Position numbers and translations under genes: made by a program. From assembly GCF_007004765.1 (NCBI RefSeq), contig NZ_VIKR01000001.1, forward strand, positions 496,001 to 560,000: a stretch of 64,000 nt of DNA, written 5' to 3'. Positions 9,532 to 18,813 of the stretch are shown piece by piece. Each line of letters opens with the position of its first letter. Within the stretch, counting starts at the first letter, position 1. The notes under the pieces were generated by a model. That model was not told the origin of the DNA and searched no databases. It saw nothing but the letters and a program-made list of their open reading frames with translations. The DNA comes from Aliikangiella marina. GTDB taxonomy: Bacteria; Pseudomonadota; Gammaproteobacteria; Enterobacterales; Kangiellaceae.

Positions 9532-11352
9532 ATGGAAACTCAAACGCTTACTTTTCTATTTGTCGGTCTTTCTTTTGCAATTTACATTGCGATTGCAATT
9601 TGGGCCAAAGCAGGTAGTACGGGGGAGTTCTATGTTGCTGGGGGCGGAGTAAAACCAATTTATAACGGAATGGCGACTGCCGCCGATTGGATGTCTGCTG
9701 CTTCTTTTATATCCATGGCCGGTTTGATTGCTTTCTTGGGCTACGACGCTTCTGTTTATCTTATGGGGTGGACGGGTGGCTACGTGTTACTCGCGATGTT
9801 GCTTGCTCCTTATCTAAGGAAATATGGGAAGTTTACTGTACCTGAATTTATCGGCGAACGTTATTACTCAGATACTGCGCGTATCGTTGCCGTTATTTGT
9901 TTGATATTTATTTCTTTTACCTACATTGCCGGTCAAATGCGAGGTGTTGGGATTGTATTTTCACGATTTTTAGAAGTCGATATTATTACCGGATTGATGA
10001 TCGGTATGGCTATTGTGTTCGTCTATGCAGTATTGGGTGGCATGAAAGGTATCACGTACACCCAAGTGGCTCAGTACTGTGTTTTAATTTTTGCTTATAC
10101 CGTCCCGGCAGTCTTTATTTCGCTGCAAATTACTGGCAATCCGCTCCCGCAAATAGGATTTGGTAGCACGCTTGCCAGTGATCCCTCGGTCTACATGCTC
10201 GATAAGCTCGATCAGGTTATCACCGATTTAGGATTCAGCGCTTACACTGACGGAACGCAAAGTACCACTAACTTGTTTTTCTTAACCATGGCGTTAATGG
10301 CTGGTACCGCAGGATTACCTCACGTAATAGTCAGGTTCTTTACCGTACCTAAAGTATCAGACGCAAGAAAGTCTGCCGGTTACGCATTGTTATTTATCGC
10401 TTTACTTTATACGGTTGCGCCCGCGGTCGGTTCAATGGCGCGTTTTAATTTAGTCAACACGATTAATGGAGACGAAGTGACCGGAACTGAATACTCTGAA
10501 ATGCCGAGTTGGTTCAAAACTTGGGAGAATTCTGGGCTGCTTGCTTGGTATGACCATAATCAGGACGGCAAAATTCAATATGCCAAAGGGAATCCGCTTG
10601 ACGGTAAAAAGCCCACTTTCGCTGAAGAACGAGGTGCACAAGGAGAACGAATTGTAACTAACCCTGGCAAAGGAGAGGTCGCAGAAGGTGCCCCATTCGC
10701 CAACGAAGTTTATGTCGATCGAGACATTATGGTGTTGGCAAACCCTGAAATAGCAGGGCTTCCCGGTTGGGTGATTGCGCTGATTGCCGCTGGCGGTATC
10801 GCTGCCGCATTATCGACCGCGGCGGGACTATTACTGGTTATTTCAGCGGCAATTTCGCATGATTTAATGAAGAAGACCTTTGCACCGCAAATCTCGGAAA
10901 AACAGGAGTTGATGTATGGGCGAATTGCTATCACGGTGGCGATTTTAATTGCAGGATACTTGGGGGCTAATCCGCCTGGATGGGTCGCCGAGACCGTCGC
11001 AATGGCCTTTGGTTTAGCAGCTTCATCGTTATTCCCAGTGATCCTGCTTGGTATCTTTAGTAAGCGAGTTAATCGTAAAGGGGCTATTGCTGGAATGTTG
11101 ACGGGATTAATTTTTACTTTCTGCTATATCGTCTATTTCAAAGGAGTCTTTATCGAACCATTTGCAGCCAATATTGAAGAAAATTGGTTGTTTGGAATTA
11201 CCCCTCAAGCGATCGGCGGACTGGGAATGATATTTAACTTTGTTGTTGCATTGACGGTTAGCCATTTAACTGAAGAACCACCTAAAGAAGTTCAAGAGAT
11301 GGTGGCGAGCCTTCGAATTCCGCGGGGTGCAGAACAAGCTCACGCGCATTAG
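9532..11352 (+). CDS. Sodium/solute symporter large subunit (VC_2705-type, acetate-like)
   Basis: A 606-residue SLC5-family inner-membrane transporter, probably Na+-coupled uptake of a short-chain monocarboxylate. Many hydrophobic helices are evident, and the early segment FYVAGGGVKP, TAADWMSAASFISMAG (49-64) and the GGMKGITYTQVAQY region (169-182) are typical of the family. A hydrophilic insertion of about 95 residues (305-400) contains DHNQDGKIQYAK (341-352), resembling the start of an EF-hand loop but with Lys at position 12. Gene order small subunit, large subunit, prpE, opposite a CrbS-like kinase, suggests acetate or propionate as substrate. A GGAGAG ribosome-binding site precedes the ATG. 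Confidence 0.87.
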   Translation: METQTLTFLFVGLSFAIYIAIAIWAKAGSTGEFYVAGGGVKPIYNGMATAADWMSAASFISMAGLIAFLGYDASVYLMGWTGGYVLLAMLLAPYLRKYGKFTVPEFIGERYYSDTARIVAVICLIFISFTYIAGQMRGVGIVFSRFLEVDIITGLMIGMAIVFVYAVLGGMKGITYTQVAQYCVLIFAYTVPAVFISLQITGNPLPQIGFGSTLASDPSVYMLDKLDQVITDLGFSAYTDGTQSTTNLFFLTMALMAGTAGLPHVIVRFFTVPKVSDARKSAGYALLFIALLYTVAPAVGSMARFNLVNTINGDEVTGTEYSEMPSWFKTWENSGLLAWYDHNQDGKIQYAKGNPLDGKKPTFAEERGAQGERIVTNPGKGEVAEGAPFANEVYVDRDIMVLANPEIAGLPGWVIALIAAGGIAAALSTAAGLLLVISAAISHDLMKKTFAPQISEKQELMYGRIAITVAILIAGYLGANPPGWVAETVAMAFGLAASSLFPVILLGIFSKRVNRKGAIAGMLTGLIFTFCYIVYFKGVFIEPFAANIEENWLFGITPQAIGGLGMIFNFVVALTVSHLTEEPPKEVQEMVASLRIPRGAEQAHAH

Positions 11353-11358
11353 CCAAAA

Positions 11359-11389
11359 GTCCCTCTCTTTTACAACGAAAGAGAGGGAC
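11359..11389 (+). promoter_or_regulatory. Perfect 12-bp inverted repeat between symporter and prpE
   Basis: GTCCCTCTCTTT and its exact complement flank a 7-base loop (11371-11377), only a few bases after the symporter stop and 36 bases before the prpE ATG. No U-tract follows, so it is not a standard intrinsic terminator. It may act as an mRNA stability or processing hairpin that sets different levels of the two genes, or as a weak attenuator. Confidence 0.6.
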
Positions 11390-11425
11390 ATAGCCTTAAT
11401 ATCTACCTTCGAGTCGCAAGTACCA

Positions 11426-13324
11426 ATGTCTAAATTAAACTTCAATCAGATATACGCTGAATCTTTGCTCGAACCTAACAAGTTTTGGCTGCAAGCCGCA
11501 GGTAAAATTAGCTGGTTTGAACCGCCTATCGCAGCATTAAATCGAGTGGAAGAAAATGCGTTTATTGGAAATTGGTTTCGAGGTGGCAAATTAAACACTT
11601 GCTTTAATGCGCTTGACGTACATGTTGCCAATGGCTTTGGCGAACAAACGGCTTTAATTTACGAGAGCCCAGTCAGCGGCCAAACGCAACGCTTCACCTT
11701 CAAGCAGTTGTTGGCGCAAGTGGCAACGTTCGCCGGTGCGCTTAAAGCCAAAGGGGTATCTAAAGGCGATAGAGTGGTTATTTATATGCCAATGATTCCC
11801 CAAGCAGTCGTCGCTATGCTCGCTTGTGCGCGGATCGGCGCGATTCATTCCGTCGTATTTGGCGGATTTGCATCGAAGGAATTAGCGGTCCGAATCGATG
11901 ACGCTGAGCCCAAGGTTGTTTTGACCGCTTCATGCGGACTTGAAGGAAATAAAGTCATTGACTATAAAGCGTTACTTAATCAAGCATTGCAACTCAGCCA
12001 GCATAAACCTGATTTTCAAGTTATCTTTCAGCGAGAGCAACTAGCTGCTCAATTGGACTACAGCGGGGATATTGGCTGGGTGGATTTTGTGGCCAATGCG
12101 CAGCCCGCTGAGTGTGAGCCACTTGATGCGAGTGATCCGCTCTATATTCTTTACACTTCAGGCACTACCGGCAAACCCAAGGGCGTAGTCAGGGATAATG
12201 GCGGCCATTGTGTTGCTTTAAAGTGGAGCATGCAAAATATTTATAATATGAATCCTGGTGAGACTTTTTGGGCTGCTTCAGATATTGGTTGGGTAGTCGG
12301 GCATTCGTATATTGTCTACGGGCCGTTAATCAATAGAAACACAACCGTCTTATTTGAAGGTAAACCAGTCGGTACGCCCGATAGCAATGTCTTTTGGAAG
12401 ACGATTGAAAAACACCAAGTGAAGACACTTTTCACCGCACCGACTGCAATTCGAGCAATCAAAAAACTCGACCCTCAAGGCAAATTGATGCGTGAGGCAA
12501 AGTGTGATTTGTCTTGCCTTGAAGCGCTGTTTCTCGCGGGTGAGCGTTCTGATGCCGATACCCTTCAGTGGTCTGTAGCGCAGCTCAAAGTACCTGTTAT
12601 TGACCATTGGTGGCAAACTGAGACCGGTTGGTCAATCTGTGCAAACTGTTTGGGGATTGAGCAATTGCCGATTGTGCTTGGTTCACCAACTAAAGCTGTC
12701 GCGGGATATGAGCTGGCGGTTTTAGACAAAAATGGTCAGCCAATTGAACAAGGAAAAATTGGTGCACTGGCCATCAAGACACCGTTACCTCCAGGGACTT
12801 TTATCGGACTGTGGAAAGATCAAGTACGCTTTAAAGAAAGTTATTTTAAACGTTTTGCGGGCTACTACGAAACAGGAGATGCGGGGTTTATTGACGAAAA
12901 TGGCTATGTTTTTGTCATGTCGCGAACCGATGACATTATTAATGTGGCCGGTCATCGTTTGTCCACCGGGGCGATAGAGGAAGTTATTGCCGGTCATCCG
13001 GATGTTGCGGAGTGTGCAGTTATTGGCATACCGTGTGATCTTAAAGGAGAAATTCCTGTCGCATTGCTTGTGTTGAATGAACAGTGTCAAGCGTCATCTG
13101 CCGAAATTCAATCAAATACGGTTCAACTTGTGCGAGACAAATTAGGTGCGGTCTATAGCTACAAGTCTGCCGTTGTCATCGATGCATTGCCAAAAACGCG
13201 TTCAGGTAAGGTACTCAGAAGTACAATGAAGAAAATTGCGCGGCATCAAAAATATGAAGTCCCCGCAACCATTGATAATCCCGATTCTTTGAGTCAAGTC
13301 TCATCGGCGCTAGCTCAGTTATAA
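11426..13324 (+). CDS. prpE: Propionate-CoA ligase (propionyl-CoA synthetase)
   Basis: Adenylate-forming enzyme converting propionate (and probably acetate), ATP and CoA to the acyl-CoA in the cytoplasm. The ATG at 11426 gives 632 residues, normal for the family. An upstream in-frame GTG would overlap the symporter and add 33 residues through the hairpin, so I reject it. Motifs: the AMP-binding loop YTSGTTGKPKG at 243-253, followed by VVRDNGGH, which is typical of PrpE rather than Acs; DHWWQTETGWSI; YYETGDAG; and the C-terminal PKTRSGK, whose Lys595 is the catalytic and acetylation-regulated lysine. No methylcitrate-cycle genes are nearby. The context suggests it activates acids imported by the preceding symporter. 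Confidence 0.92.
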   Translation: MSKLNFNQIYAESLLEPNKFWLQAAGKISWFEPPIAALNRVEENAFIGNWFRGGKLNTCFNALDVHVANGFGEQTALIYESPVSGQTQRFTFKQLLAQVATFAGALKAKGVSKGDRVVIYMPMIPQAVVAMLACARIGAIHSVVFGGFASKELAVRIDDAEPKVVLTASCGLEGNKVIDYKALLNQALQLSQHKPDFQVIFQREQLAAQLDYSGDIGWVDFVANAQPAECEPLDASDPLYILYTSGTTGKPKGVVRDNGGHCVALKWSMQNIYNMNPGETFWAASDIGWVVGHSYIVYGPLINRNTTVLFEGKPVGTPDSNVFWKTIEKHQVKTLFTAPTAIRAIKKLDPQGKLMREAKCDLSCLEALFLAGERSDADTLQWSVAQLKVPVIDHWWQTETGWSICANCLGIEQLPIVLGSPTKAVAGYELAVLDKNGQPIEQGKIGALAIKTPLPPGTFIGLWKDQVRFKESYFKRFAGYYETGDAGFIDENGYVFVMSRTDDIINVAGHRLSTGAIEEVIAGHPDVAECAVIGIPCDLKGEIPVALLVLNEQCQASSAEIQSNTVQLVRDKLGAVYSYKSAVVIDALPKTRSGKVLRSTMKKIARHQKYEVPATIDNPDSLSQVSSALAQL

Positions 13325-13719
13325 TTAGTCGTTAGATGAATAATTGAGATTACTGGTGTCAGCAGAGAACAATGCTTAAGGCAGTTAGCAAAAGAAGGTA
13401 GCACAAAAAGCTGGTATAGGAAGTTGTCAAAGTAAGCTGGTATAGGAAATTGATAAAGAAAGTCAGTGAAATCCATTGAAGCGCAAGATTTTCTTAAGCC
13501 CATTAGCAATCATTTGTTTCGACTTCTTTATGGGGCCCCTTTGTTTAAAAAATAATCAAAAAATCTTTGCAAACGGATTAGTTTTATCTTGTCAGTCAAT
13601 CAAATACTAAAAAAGATTGAAGTAAATAGCTTTTTTAGGGTTTAATCATTCCAATAAGATCATCATTCAACGATAAGCCAAACTAAACTTTATTATTTGA
13701 TTTAAACCGAGAATTTCAA
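13325..13719 (+). other. 395-base intergenic region with tandem repeat
   Basis: No convincing gene. It holds a two-copy 26-base tandem repeat (13408-13459), an 8-base GGGGCCCC palindrome at 13532-13539 and an AT-rich stretch before the next gene that probably carries its promoter. No clear terminator for prpE was seen. Confidence 0.6.
13408..13459 (+). repeat. Two imperfect 26-base tandem repeats
   Basis: Units 13408-13433 and 13434-13459 both begin AAGCTGGTATAGGAA and differ at a few positions in the second half. They are non-coding as far as can be seen. Confidence 0.8.
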
Positions 13720-14643
13720 TTGACTCACCTAACCGTCTATCTACCGCATCTATGCTTATACCAAATAGAAGCGCTTGGGTTGAATATTGAACAAACCGAT
13801 TGCTCAGTCGAAAAGCTGGATAAAGACTGGCAGCAAGATTTTATCGAAGCAATTGATTACCCTCGAGAAGAGTTACCTTGGGCACAACTGCGAGTAACTC
13901 AATTCAATAGTGAAAAAGACGATCAGTTTGCTTGCTGCTGTGATCCTGTATTACTTCAATTGACTCATCGCGGTGCCTACATGATGGGACAACAACAGCT
14001 GGCTATTTCAGAGAATGATGCGATTAGAATTGTAGCGCAGGTCAATGAAAGATTGATGGGACCTCATGAGCGTTTATTACTCGTTGATAAATATAGCTGG
14101 TTGTACATTTCGGACAAGCAACTGACTTTAGAATCTCAAAGCATCCGACGTTTGATTGGTAAAGATATGTTCGATCAAGGCTATCGAGGAAAACAGGCGA
14201 GTGATTGGCAAAAACTCAACACTGAGATACAAATGTTGATCAAAGAAATGATGGATTATCAAGGGCTCACGCCTTCGGCTCCAGAGACGCTGATCAATGT
14301 CCATTTTTATGATCCCGTCAATGTTAAAGACAACAACGAATTACCATTCATTAATAGAGAACAACTAGTCGTGTGTTCAGACAACGAACTTGTGAAGTCG
14401 TTTTGTATGAACAGTCTTATCAGCCAACAACCTGTGGCTGATCTTTCTGATATTGAGGGAAACGTTTTTTTGATTAATTTTGATTCTGAAAAAGAAAACT
14501 ATTTGAAAATTATTCATCAAATACAAACTTCATTGAAGGAGAAACAATATCTAGGCATCGTTATCAATTGCGCAGATGCTAAAATCGTATTTCAGTCAAA
14601 TGAGAGCCTTCTCTCAAAGTTTAAGCGTCTATTGAAGCAGTAA
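13720..14643 (+). CDS. RpfE-like protein (annotated elsewhere as phosphoglycerate mutase-related)
   Basis: A 307-residue cytoplasmic protein. The pattern PWAQLRVTQF, then CCCDPVLLQLTHRGAYMMG, then SENDAIRIVAQVNERL and a following W-containing strand resembles the RpfE-type proteins that sit next to recJ in Xanthomonas and many gammaproteobacteria. Their biochemical role is not established. The start is a TTG with a weak ribosome-binding site; it is chosen because the family begins close to this point (HLTVYLPHL). recJ follows after two bases, so the two are translationally coupled, suggesting a link to RecJ function or a conserved chromosomal neighbourhood. Confidence 0.7.
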   Translation: MTHLTVYLPHLCLYQIEALGLNIEQTDCSVEKLDKDWQQDFIEAIDYPREELPWAQLRVTQFNSEKDDQFACCCDPVLLQLTHRGAYMMGQQQLAISENDAIRIVAQVNERLMGPHERLLLVDKYSWLYISDKQLTLESQSIRRLIGKDMFDQGYRGKQASDWQKLNTEIQMLIKEMMDYQGLTPSAPETLINVHFYDPVNVKDNNELPFINREQLVVCSDNELVKSFCMNSLISQQPVADLSDIEGNVFLINFDSEKENYLKIIHQIQTSLKEKQYLGIVINCADAKIVFQSNESLLSKFKRLLKQ

Positions 14644-14645
14644 CA

Positions 14646-16400
14646 ATGGTCATCAAAAAAATTAAGCATAGGGAATCATCGCCCGTCGCTGGGTTAAAAG
14701 ATTTTCACCCGAAAATCCAAAGTATTCTATCTGCCCGGGGTATAAATGATGTTGCTGAGTTGGATTATCGATTAGCCAACTTAATTTCCCCGACGCAACT
14801 GTTAAATATTGAGTTTGCAGCCGAGAAAATATTTGAATCAATTCAACGCCAAGATTCGATTTTAATCGTCGGAGATTTTGATTGTGATGGGGCAACAAGT
14901 AGTGCGGTAATGATTAAAGCATTACGTTCGTTAGGGGCTAAAAAAGTCAATTACTTAGTGCCGGATAGATTTGCATTTGGGTATGGCTTGTCGGTGAAAT
15001 TAGTCGAGCATGCCGCAACACTCGAGCCCGATTTAATGATTACAGTCGACAATGGGATTGCTAATATTGATGGTGTGGCAAGAGCCAATGATTTAAATAT
15101 ACCGGTAATCATCACGGACCATCATTTAGCTGGAGATGAGTTACCAGATGCGCTCGCTATTGTGAACCCTAATCAACCGCGGGATAGTTTTAGTAGTAAA
15201 CACCTTGCCGGGGTAGGCGTCGCGTTTTATACCATGTTGGTGCTTCGCAATTTGATGAGACAAAAAGGTTGGTTTCAGCAAAACGATATCGAAGAACCAA
15301 ATTTAGCAGCATTACTCGACATCGTTGCTTTGGGTACGGTTGCCGACGTTGTGGTTCTTGATAACAATAACCGGATACTCGTTGAACAAGGCTTAAAAAG
15401 AATTCGCAGTGGTCACGCTTGCCCTGGTATCCAAGCGATACTACAAGTGGCAAAACGAGATATCAATAAGTGCCAAGCAAGCGATCTTGGTTTTGCGGTT
15501 GGACCTCGTTTGAATGCTGCTGGTCGCTTGGATGATATGAGTATCGGCATTGAGTGCCTGCTAGCCAATTCTATTGAACAAGCATTGCCAATAGCCAGCC
15601 GACTGGATAACCTGAACCGTTCGCGCCGTGAAATCGAAGGGGATATGTTAGAGCAAGCCAAACTTGACTTGGAAAGCTATTTTTCTCAAGCTGATAATGA
15701 GTTCAAAGATGAGAAGCGACCTTTATCGATGTGCTTGTTTGATCCTAATTGGCACCAAGGTGTGATCGGTATTTTGGCATCTCGCGTCAAAGATAGGCTC
15801 AACCGTCCTACTATTGTATTTGCTAGGGACGATGACTCAGAGCAACCAATAATAAAAGGCTCAGCTCGTTCGGTTAAAGGTGTTCATATCCGAGATGCCT
15901 TGGCACTAATTGATAGTCACAATCCGAAACTCATTGAAAAATTTGGCGGTCATGCAATGGCTGCAGGACTCTCGATAAAACAAAAAGATTTCCAAGTATT
16001 TGCAGAGCGATTGAATTGGGCGGTCGAAAAAATACTAGCTGGTAATTCGATTAGTGATGAGGTTTTAACTGATGGGCATCTGGACAATGAACTCTTCAGC
16101 TTAAGCTTTGCCGCTCAACTCAAACAGTTAGGTCCATGGGGACAAGGATTTCCTGAGCCCACATTTGATAATGTTTTTAAAGTCGCCAACTGTCGGTTAC
16201 TGGGAGAAGCGCACTTAAAATTAGTGCTAGTTAAAGATGAAGTCGCGGTCGATGCGATTTATTTTCGTTGTCCTGAAAATCAACAAGCCCAAGTGGGAGA
16301 TACTGTAGTGGCTGTGTATAAGATGGATATCAACGAATTTAGAGGGGAAACCAACCTTCAATTAATGATCGAACAGCTAGAAATTATTGATGAAGGATAA
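14646..16400 (+). CDS. recJ: Single-stranded-DNA-specific 5'-3' exonuclease RecJ
   Basis: Cytoplasmic nuclease of the DHH superfamily acting in RecFOR recombination, mismatch repair and base excision repair. At 584 residues it has the usual length. Catalytic motifs visible are DFDCDG (77-82, motif I), VDNG (134-137), TDHH (157-160, the DHH signature), and in the second half the glycine- and histidine-rich KFGGHAMAAGLS of the DHHA1 domain. The C-terminal OB-fold domain follows (GPWGQGFPEP onward). Its start lies two bases after the RpfE-like gene. Confidence 0.95.
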   Translation: MVIKKIKHRESSPVAGLKDFHPKIQSILSARGINDVAELDYRLANLISPTQLLNIEFAAEKIFESIQRQDSILIVGDFDCDGATSSAVMIKALRSLGAKKVNYLVPDRFAFGYGLSVKLVEHAATLEPDLMITVDNGIANIDGVARANDLNIPVIITDHHLAGDELPDALAIVNPNQPRDSFSSKHLAGVGVAFYTMLVLRNLMRQKGWFQQNDIEEPNLAALLDIVALGTVADVVVLDNNNRILVEQGLKRIRSGHACPGIQAILQVAKRDINKCQASDLGFAVGPRLNAAGRLDDMSIGIECLLANSIEQALPIASRLDNLNRSRREIEGDMLEQAKLDLESYFSQADNEFKDEKRPLSMCLFDPNWHQGVIGILASRVKDRLNRPTIVFARDDDSEQPIIKGSARSVKGVHIRDALALIDSHNPKLIEKFGGHAMAAGLSIKQKDFQVFAERLNWAVEKILAGNSISDEVLTDGHLDNELFSLSFAAQLKQLGPWGQGFPEPTFDNVFKVANCRLLGEAHLKLVLVKDEVAVDAIYFRCPENQQAQVGDTVVAVYKMDINEFRGETNLQLMIEQLEIIDEG

Positions 16401-16460
16401 ATACCGTTAGCGAATAAGTAGTAAAAAAGACAACTATTCGAAAATAGATTACAAAAAACA

Positions 16461-18449
16461 ATGATAAAAAATCACGAAAAAATGACTACATCAATGAGAC
16501 TATTTTATTGCTTTTTAAGCATTGCACTGTTGACTCAGTTCCAAATCGCGAATGCTAATCAGATAAAAGACTTTGCTAAATCGCAAGAGTTTAGACAAGT
16601 TAAACTTTCACCCGATGGTAAAACGATAGCGGCGACGTTAATTAACGAGGATGCAGCGATCGCTTTTTTTGACAGTGAGTCGTTAAAGCCTATCAATAAA
16701 ATCGGATTCAATCGGAAAAAAGAACCGGGTGAGTTCTATTGGGTCAATAACGAACGATTAGTTTTCAAGTTATTACACCGAAGAGCGTGGCGTGAGGAAC
16801 CAGAGTATTACGGTCAGTTGTATGCCATTGATAAAACCGGTGAACGACCAAAAATGATTTTTGGCTACAACGCTGGTGAGTCGAATGCGGGTCCAGGGGC
16901 AAAAAAACGAAAGGTCTCTACTTATGGGTGGGGAGAGATAGTCGATCTTCTGGATGGTGATAAACGACACATTTTAGTTCAATCAACGCCTTTTTCGCGA
17001 GACGGTGATAAACAACCAAAACTAATTTTGCTTGATGTTTACAAGGGCCATATTGTTAAGACACTGGCATATTCTCCAATTCCTTCGAGTGATTTTTTTA
17101 CAGATACTAAGGGCAATTTGAGATTGTCTAGTGGGTCGGATGAAAACGATAACTTTAAAGTCTACTCCTTTGATTCGGGTTCGAAAGAGTGGTCTGAGTT
17201 TGCTAATGGTAAGTATGGTGAACACTTTACGCCACTGGTATTCGACACGGAAAGTAATCATTTTTATTTTTTAGATAATTTTAAGACCGATACACTCGCT
17301 TTGTATCGCCTCAACTTAGCGACCCAAAAAAGAACATTGATGTTCAAGGACCCTCTAGTCGACATTACCAGTGCGATGCTAACCTCAGACCAAAAAAAGA
17401 TCCTCGCAATCAGGTTTGATCCCGATTACCCAAATTACGCAATCGTACCTGCAGAGTCTCCAGAGCATTCAATGTTCAGAAAAATGCTTGCCACGTTCCC
17501 CAATCAGATTGTTGATATAACCAGCCTCTCGACTGATGGAGCGCTAGCGATAGTCAAAGTCAGTAGTGATTCAAACCCTGGCGTTTTTTATTTGTATAAC
17601 AATAAGCAAAACAAGCTCGCAACCTTATTCAAAAAGAATCCGCATATCAATGAAAAGAACTTGTCTCCTATGCGAGCTATTCAGTTTATCGCTGATGATG
17701 GTGTTGAAATCAATGGGTACTTAACTAGTCCGACAAATGCAAAAGTGCAAAGGCAACCTTTAGTTGTCATGCCTCATGGCGGACCGCACGGAGTCAGAGA
17801 TCGTTGGGGATATCATTCTGAAGTTCAAGCGCTTGTTTCAAGAGGGTTTGCAGTGCTTCAGGTTAATTTTAGAGGATCGGGTGGCTATGGAAGAGAGTTT
17901 TATCAACAAGGTTTATTGCAGTGGGGCGATAGAATTCAGCGCGATATTATTCAATCAGTCAAGTGGGCGATTAAAGAAGAAATTGCTCATCCCGATCGAA
18001 TTTGCATAATGGGGGCTAGTTTTGGCGCATACTCAGCGGTTATGTCTGCGACAATTGAACCAGATTTATTCCAGTGCGTTGTTGCCAATGTAGGCGTTTA
18101 TGATTTAGCACTCTTATATGAGGACGGAGATGTTCAAGAATCTTTTTGGGGGGCATCTTACTTAGAGAAAGTAATAGGAACCAATAAGGCGACACTGCAA
18201 GAATATTCTCCGATTAATCATGTAAAGAAACTCAAAGCGAAAATATTTATCGCTCACGGAGAGAAAGATGAGCGAGCGCCGATTGAACATGCTGAAAAGT
18301 TGAAAGAAGCTTTACAAGCCAACGGCTTGCCGTTCGAATGGTTTGTCAAAGAAACCGAAGGGCATGGTTATTATTCTGATGAGAACCGAGCAGAGTATCT
18401 AACTAAGGCTATCGGCTTTATCGAGAAAAACATCGGCAGTTATCGATAA
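16461..18449 (+). CDS. S9 family (prolyl oligopeptidase-like) serine peptidase, exported
   Basis: A 662-residue secreted peptidase. The N-terminus (about 1-32, hydrophobic core LFYCFLSIALLTQF, then ANA) is a signal peptide. The true start could be Met8 or Met12, since all precede the same hydrophobic core. Residues 35-400 form the non-catalytic beta-propeller, beginning with VKLSPDGKTIAAT. The C-terminal alpha/beta hydrolase has the catalytic triad: Ser520 in GASFG, Asp603 in HGEKDERAP and His635 in EGHGYY. It probably degrades short peptides in the periplasm. It converges with yacG, 20 bases apart. Confidence 0.9.
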   Translation: MIKNHEKMTTSMRLFYCFLSIALLTQFQIANANQIKDFAKSQEFRQVKLSPDGKTIAATLINEDAAIAFFDSESLKPINKIGFNRKKEPGEFYWVNNERLVFKLLHRRAWREEPEYYGQLYAIDKTGERPKMIFGYNAGESNAGPGAKKRKVSTYGWGEIVDLLDGDKRHILVQSTPFSRDGDKQPKLILLDVYKGHIVKTLAYSPIPSSDFFTDTKGNLRLSSGSDENDNFKVYSFDSGSKEWSEFANGKYGEHFTPLVFDTESNHFYFLDNFKTDTLALYRLNLATQKRTLMFKDPLVDITSAMLTSDQKKILAIRFDPDYPNYAIVPAESPEHSMFRKMLATFPNQIVDITSLSTDGALAIVKVSSDSNPGVFYLYNNKQNKLATLFKKNPHINEKNLSPMRAIQFIADDGVEINGYLTSPTNAKVQRQPLVVMPHGGPHGVRDRWGYHSEVQALVSRGFAVLQVNFRGSGGYGREFYQQGLLQWGDRIQRDIIQSVKWAIKEEIAHPDRICIMGASFGAYSAVMSATIEPDLFQCVVANVGVYDLALLYEDGDVQESFWGASYLEKVIGTNKATLQEYSPINHVKKLKAKIFIAHGEKDERAPIEHAEKLKEALQANGLPFEWFVKETEGHGYYSDENRAEYLTKAIGFIEKNIGSYR

Positions 18450-18469
18450 TATTTTTGTCGAGCAACCGA

Positions 18470-18658
18470 CTAATATTTTGATTCATTATCTTCTTCGGAG
18501 TAAACTTTTTCGCCTGGGATTGAATGGCTTTCGTTTGCCCATTCACCCAAGTCAATTAGTTGGCACCGCTTTGAGCAGAATGGTCGATGTTCCTCGCAGT
18601 CTTTCCAGCGAAGACTTTTTTTACAGGTTGGACAAGATATAATGAGTTCTTCGTTCAT
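18470..18658 (-). CDS. yacG: DNA gyrase inhibitor / zinc-binding protein YacG
   Basis: A 62-residue zinc protein with CPTC (Cys9, Cys12) and CSKRC (Cys28, Cys32), followed by IDLGEWANE, all diagnostic of YacG. In E. coli it binds GyrB and inhibits gyrase. Size is as expected. In many relatives it lies by coaE and pilD, but here it is alone, convergent with the S9 peptidase. Confidence 0.93.
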   Translation of the reverse strand: MNEELIISCPTCKKSLRWKDCEEHRPFCSKRCQLIDLGEWANESHSIPGEKVYSEEDNESKY

Positions 18659-18746
18659 GTTGGGCTCAATTTTTCGGTAACGTATCTATTATCTGATATT
18701 GAATTCCTTAAAGCAAAGTGTTCTCGAGTGTTTTAAGAATTTTTAC

Positions 18747-18775
18747 TTCATTAAATCTTCGACCGGGACTATAAT
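18747..18775 (+). promoter_or_regulatory. Probable sigma-70 promoter of ppiC
   Basis: TTCATT (18747-18752), a 17-base spacer, then a perfect TATAAT (18770-18775) lie 38 bases before the ppiC ATG. The -35 is weak, the -10 exact. Confidence 0.55.
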
Positions 18776-18813
18776 TTCGGCGACCGTTACAAATAATTAA
18801 ACTGGAGATAAAA

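Noticed and set aside
11327-11425. Upstream GTG start of prpE
   Set aside because: It overlaps the symporter gene, reads through the 12-bp hairpin, and encodes residues with no similarity to PrpE.
13315-13509. Minus-strand 64-codon frame in the gap after prpE
   Set aside because: It reads across the tandem repeat, has no ribosome-binding site, overlaps the prpE end and shows no protein-like pattern.
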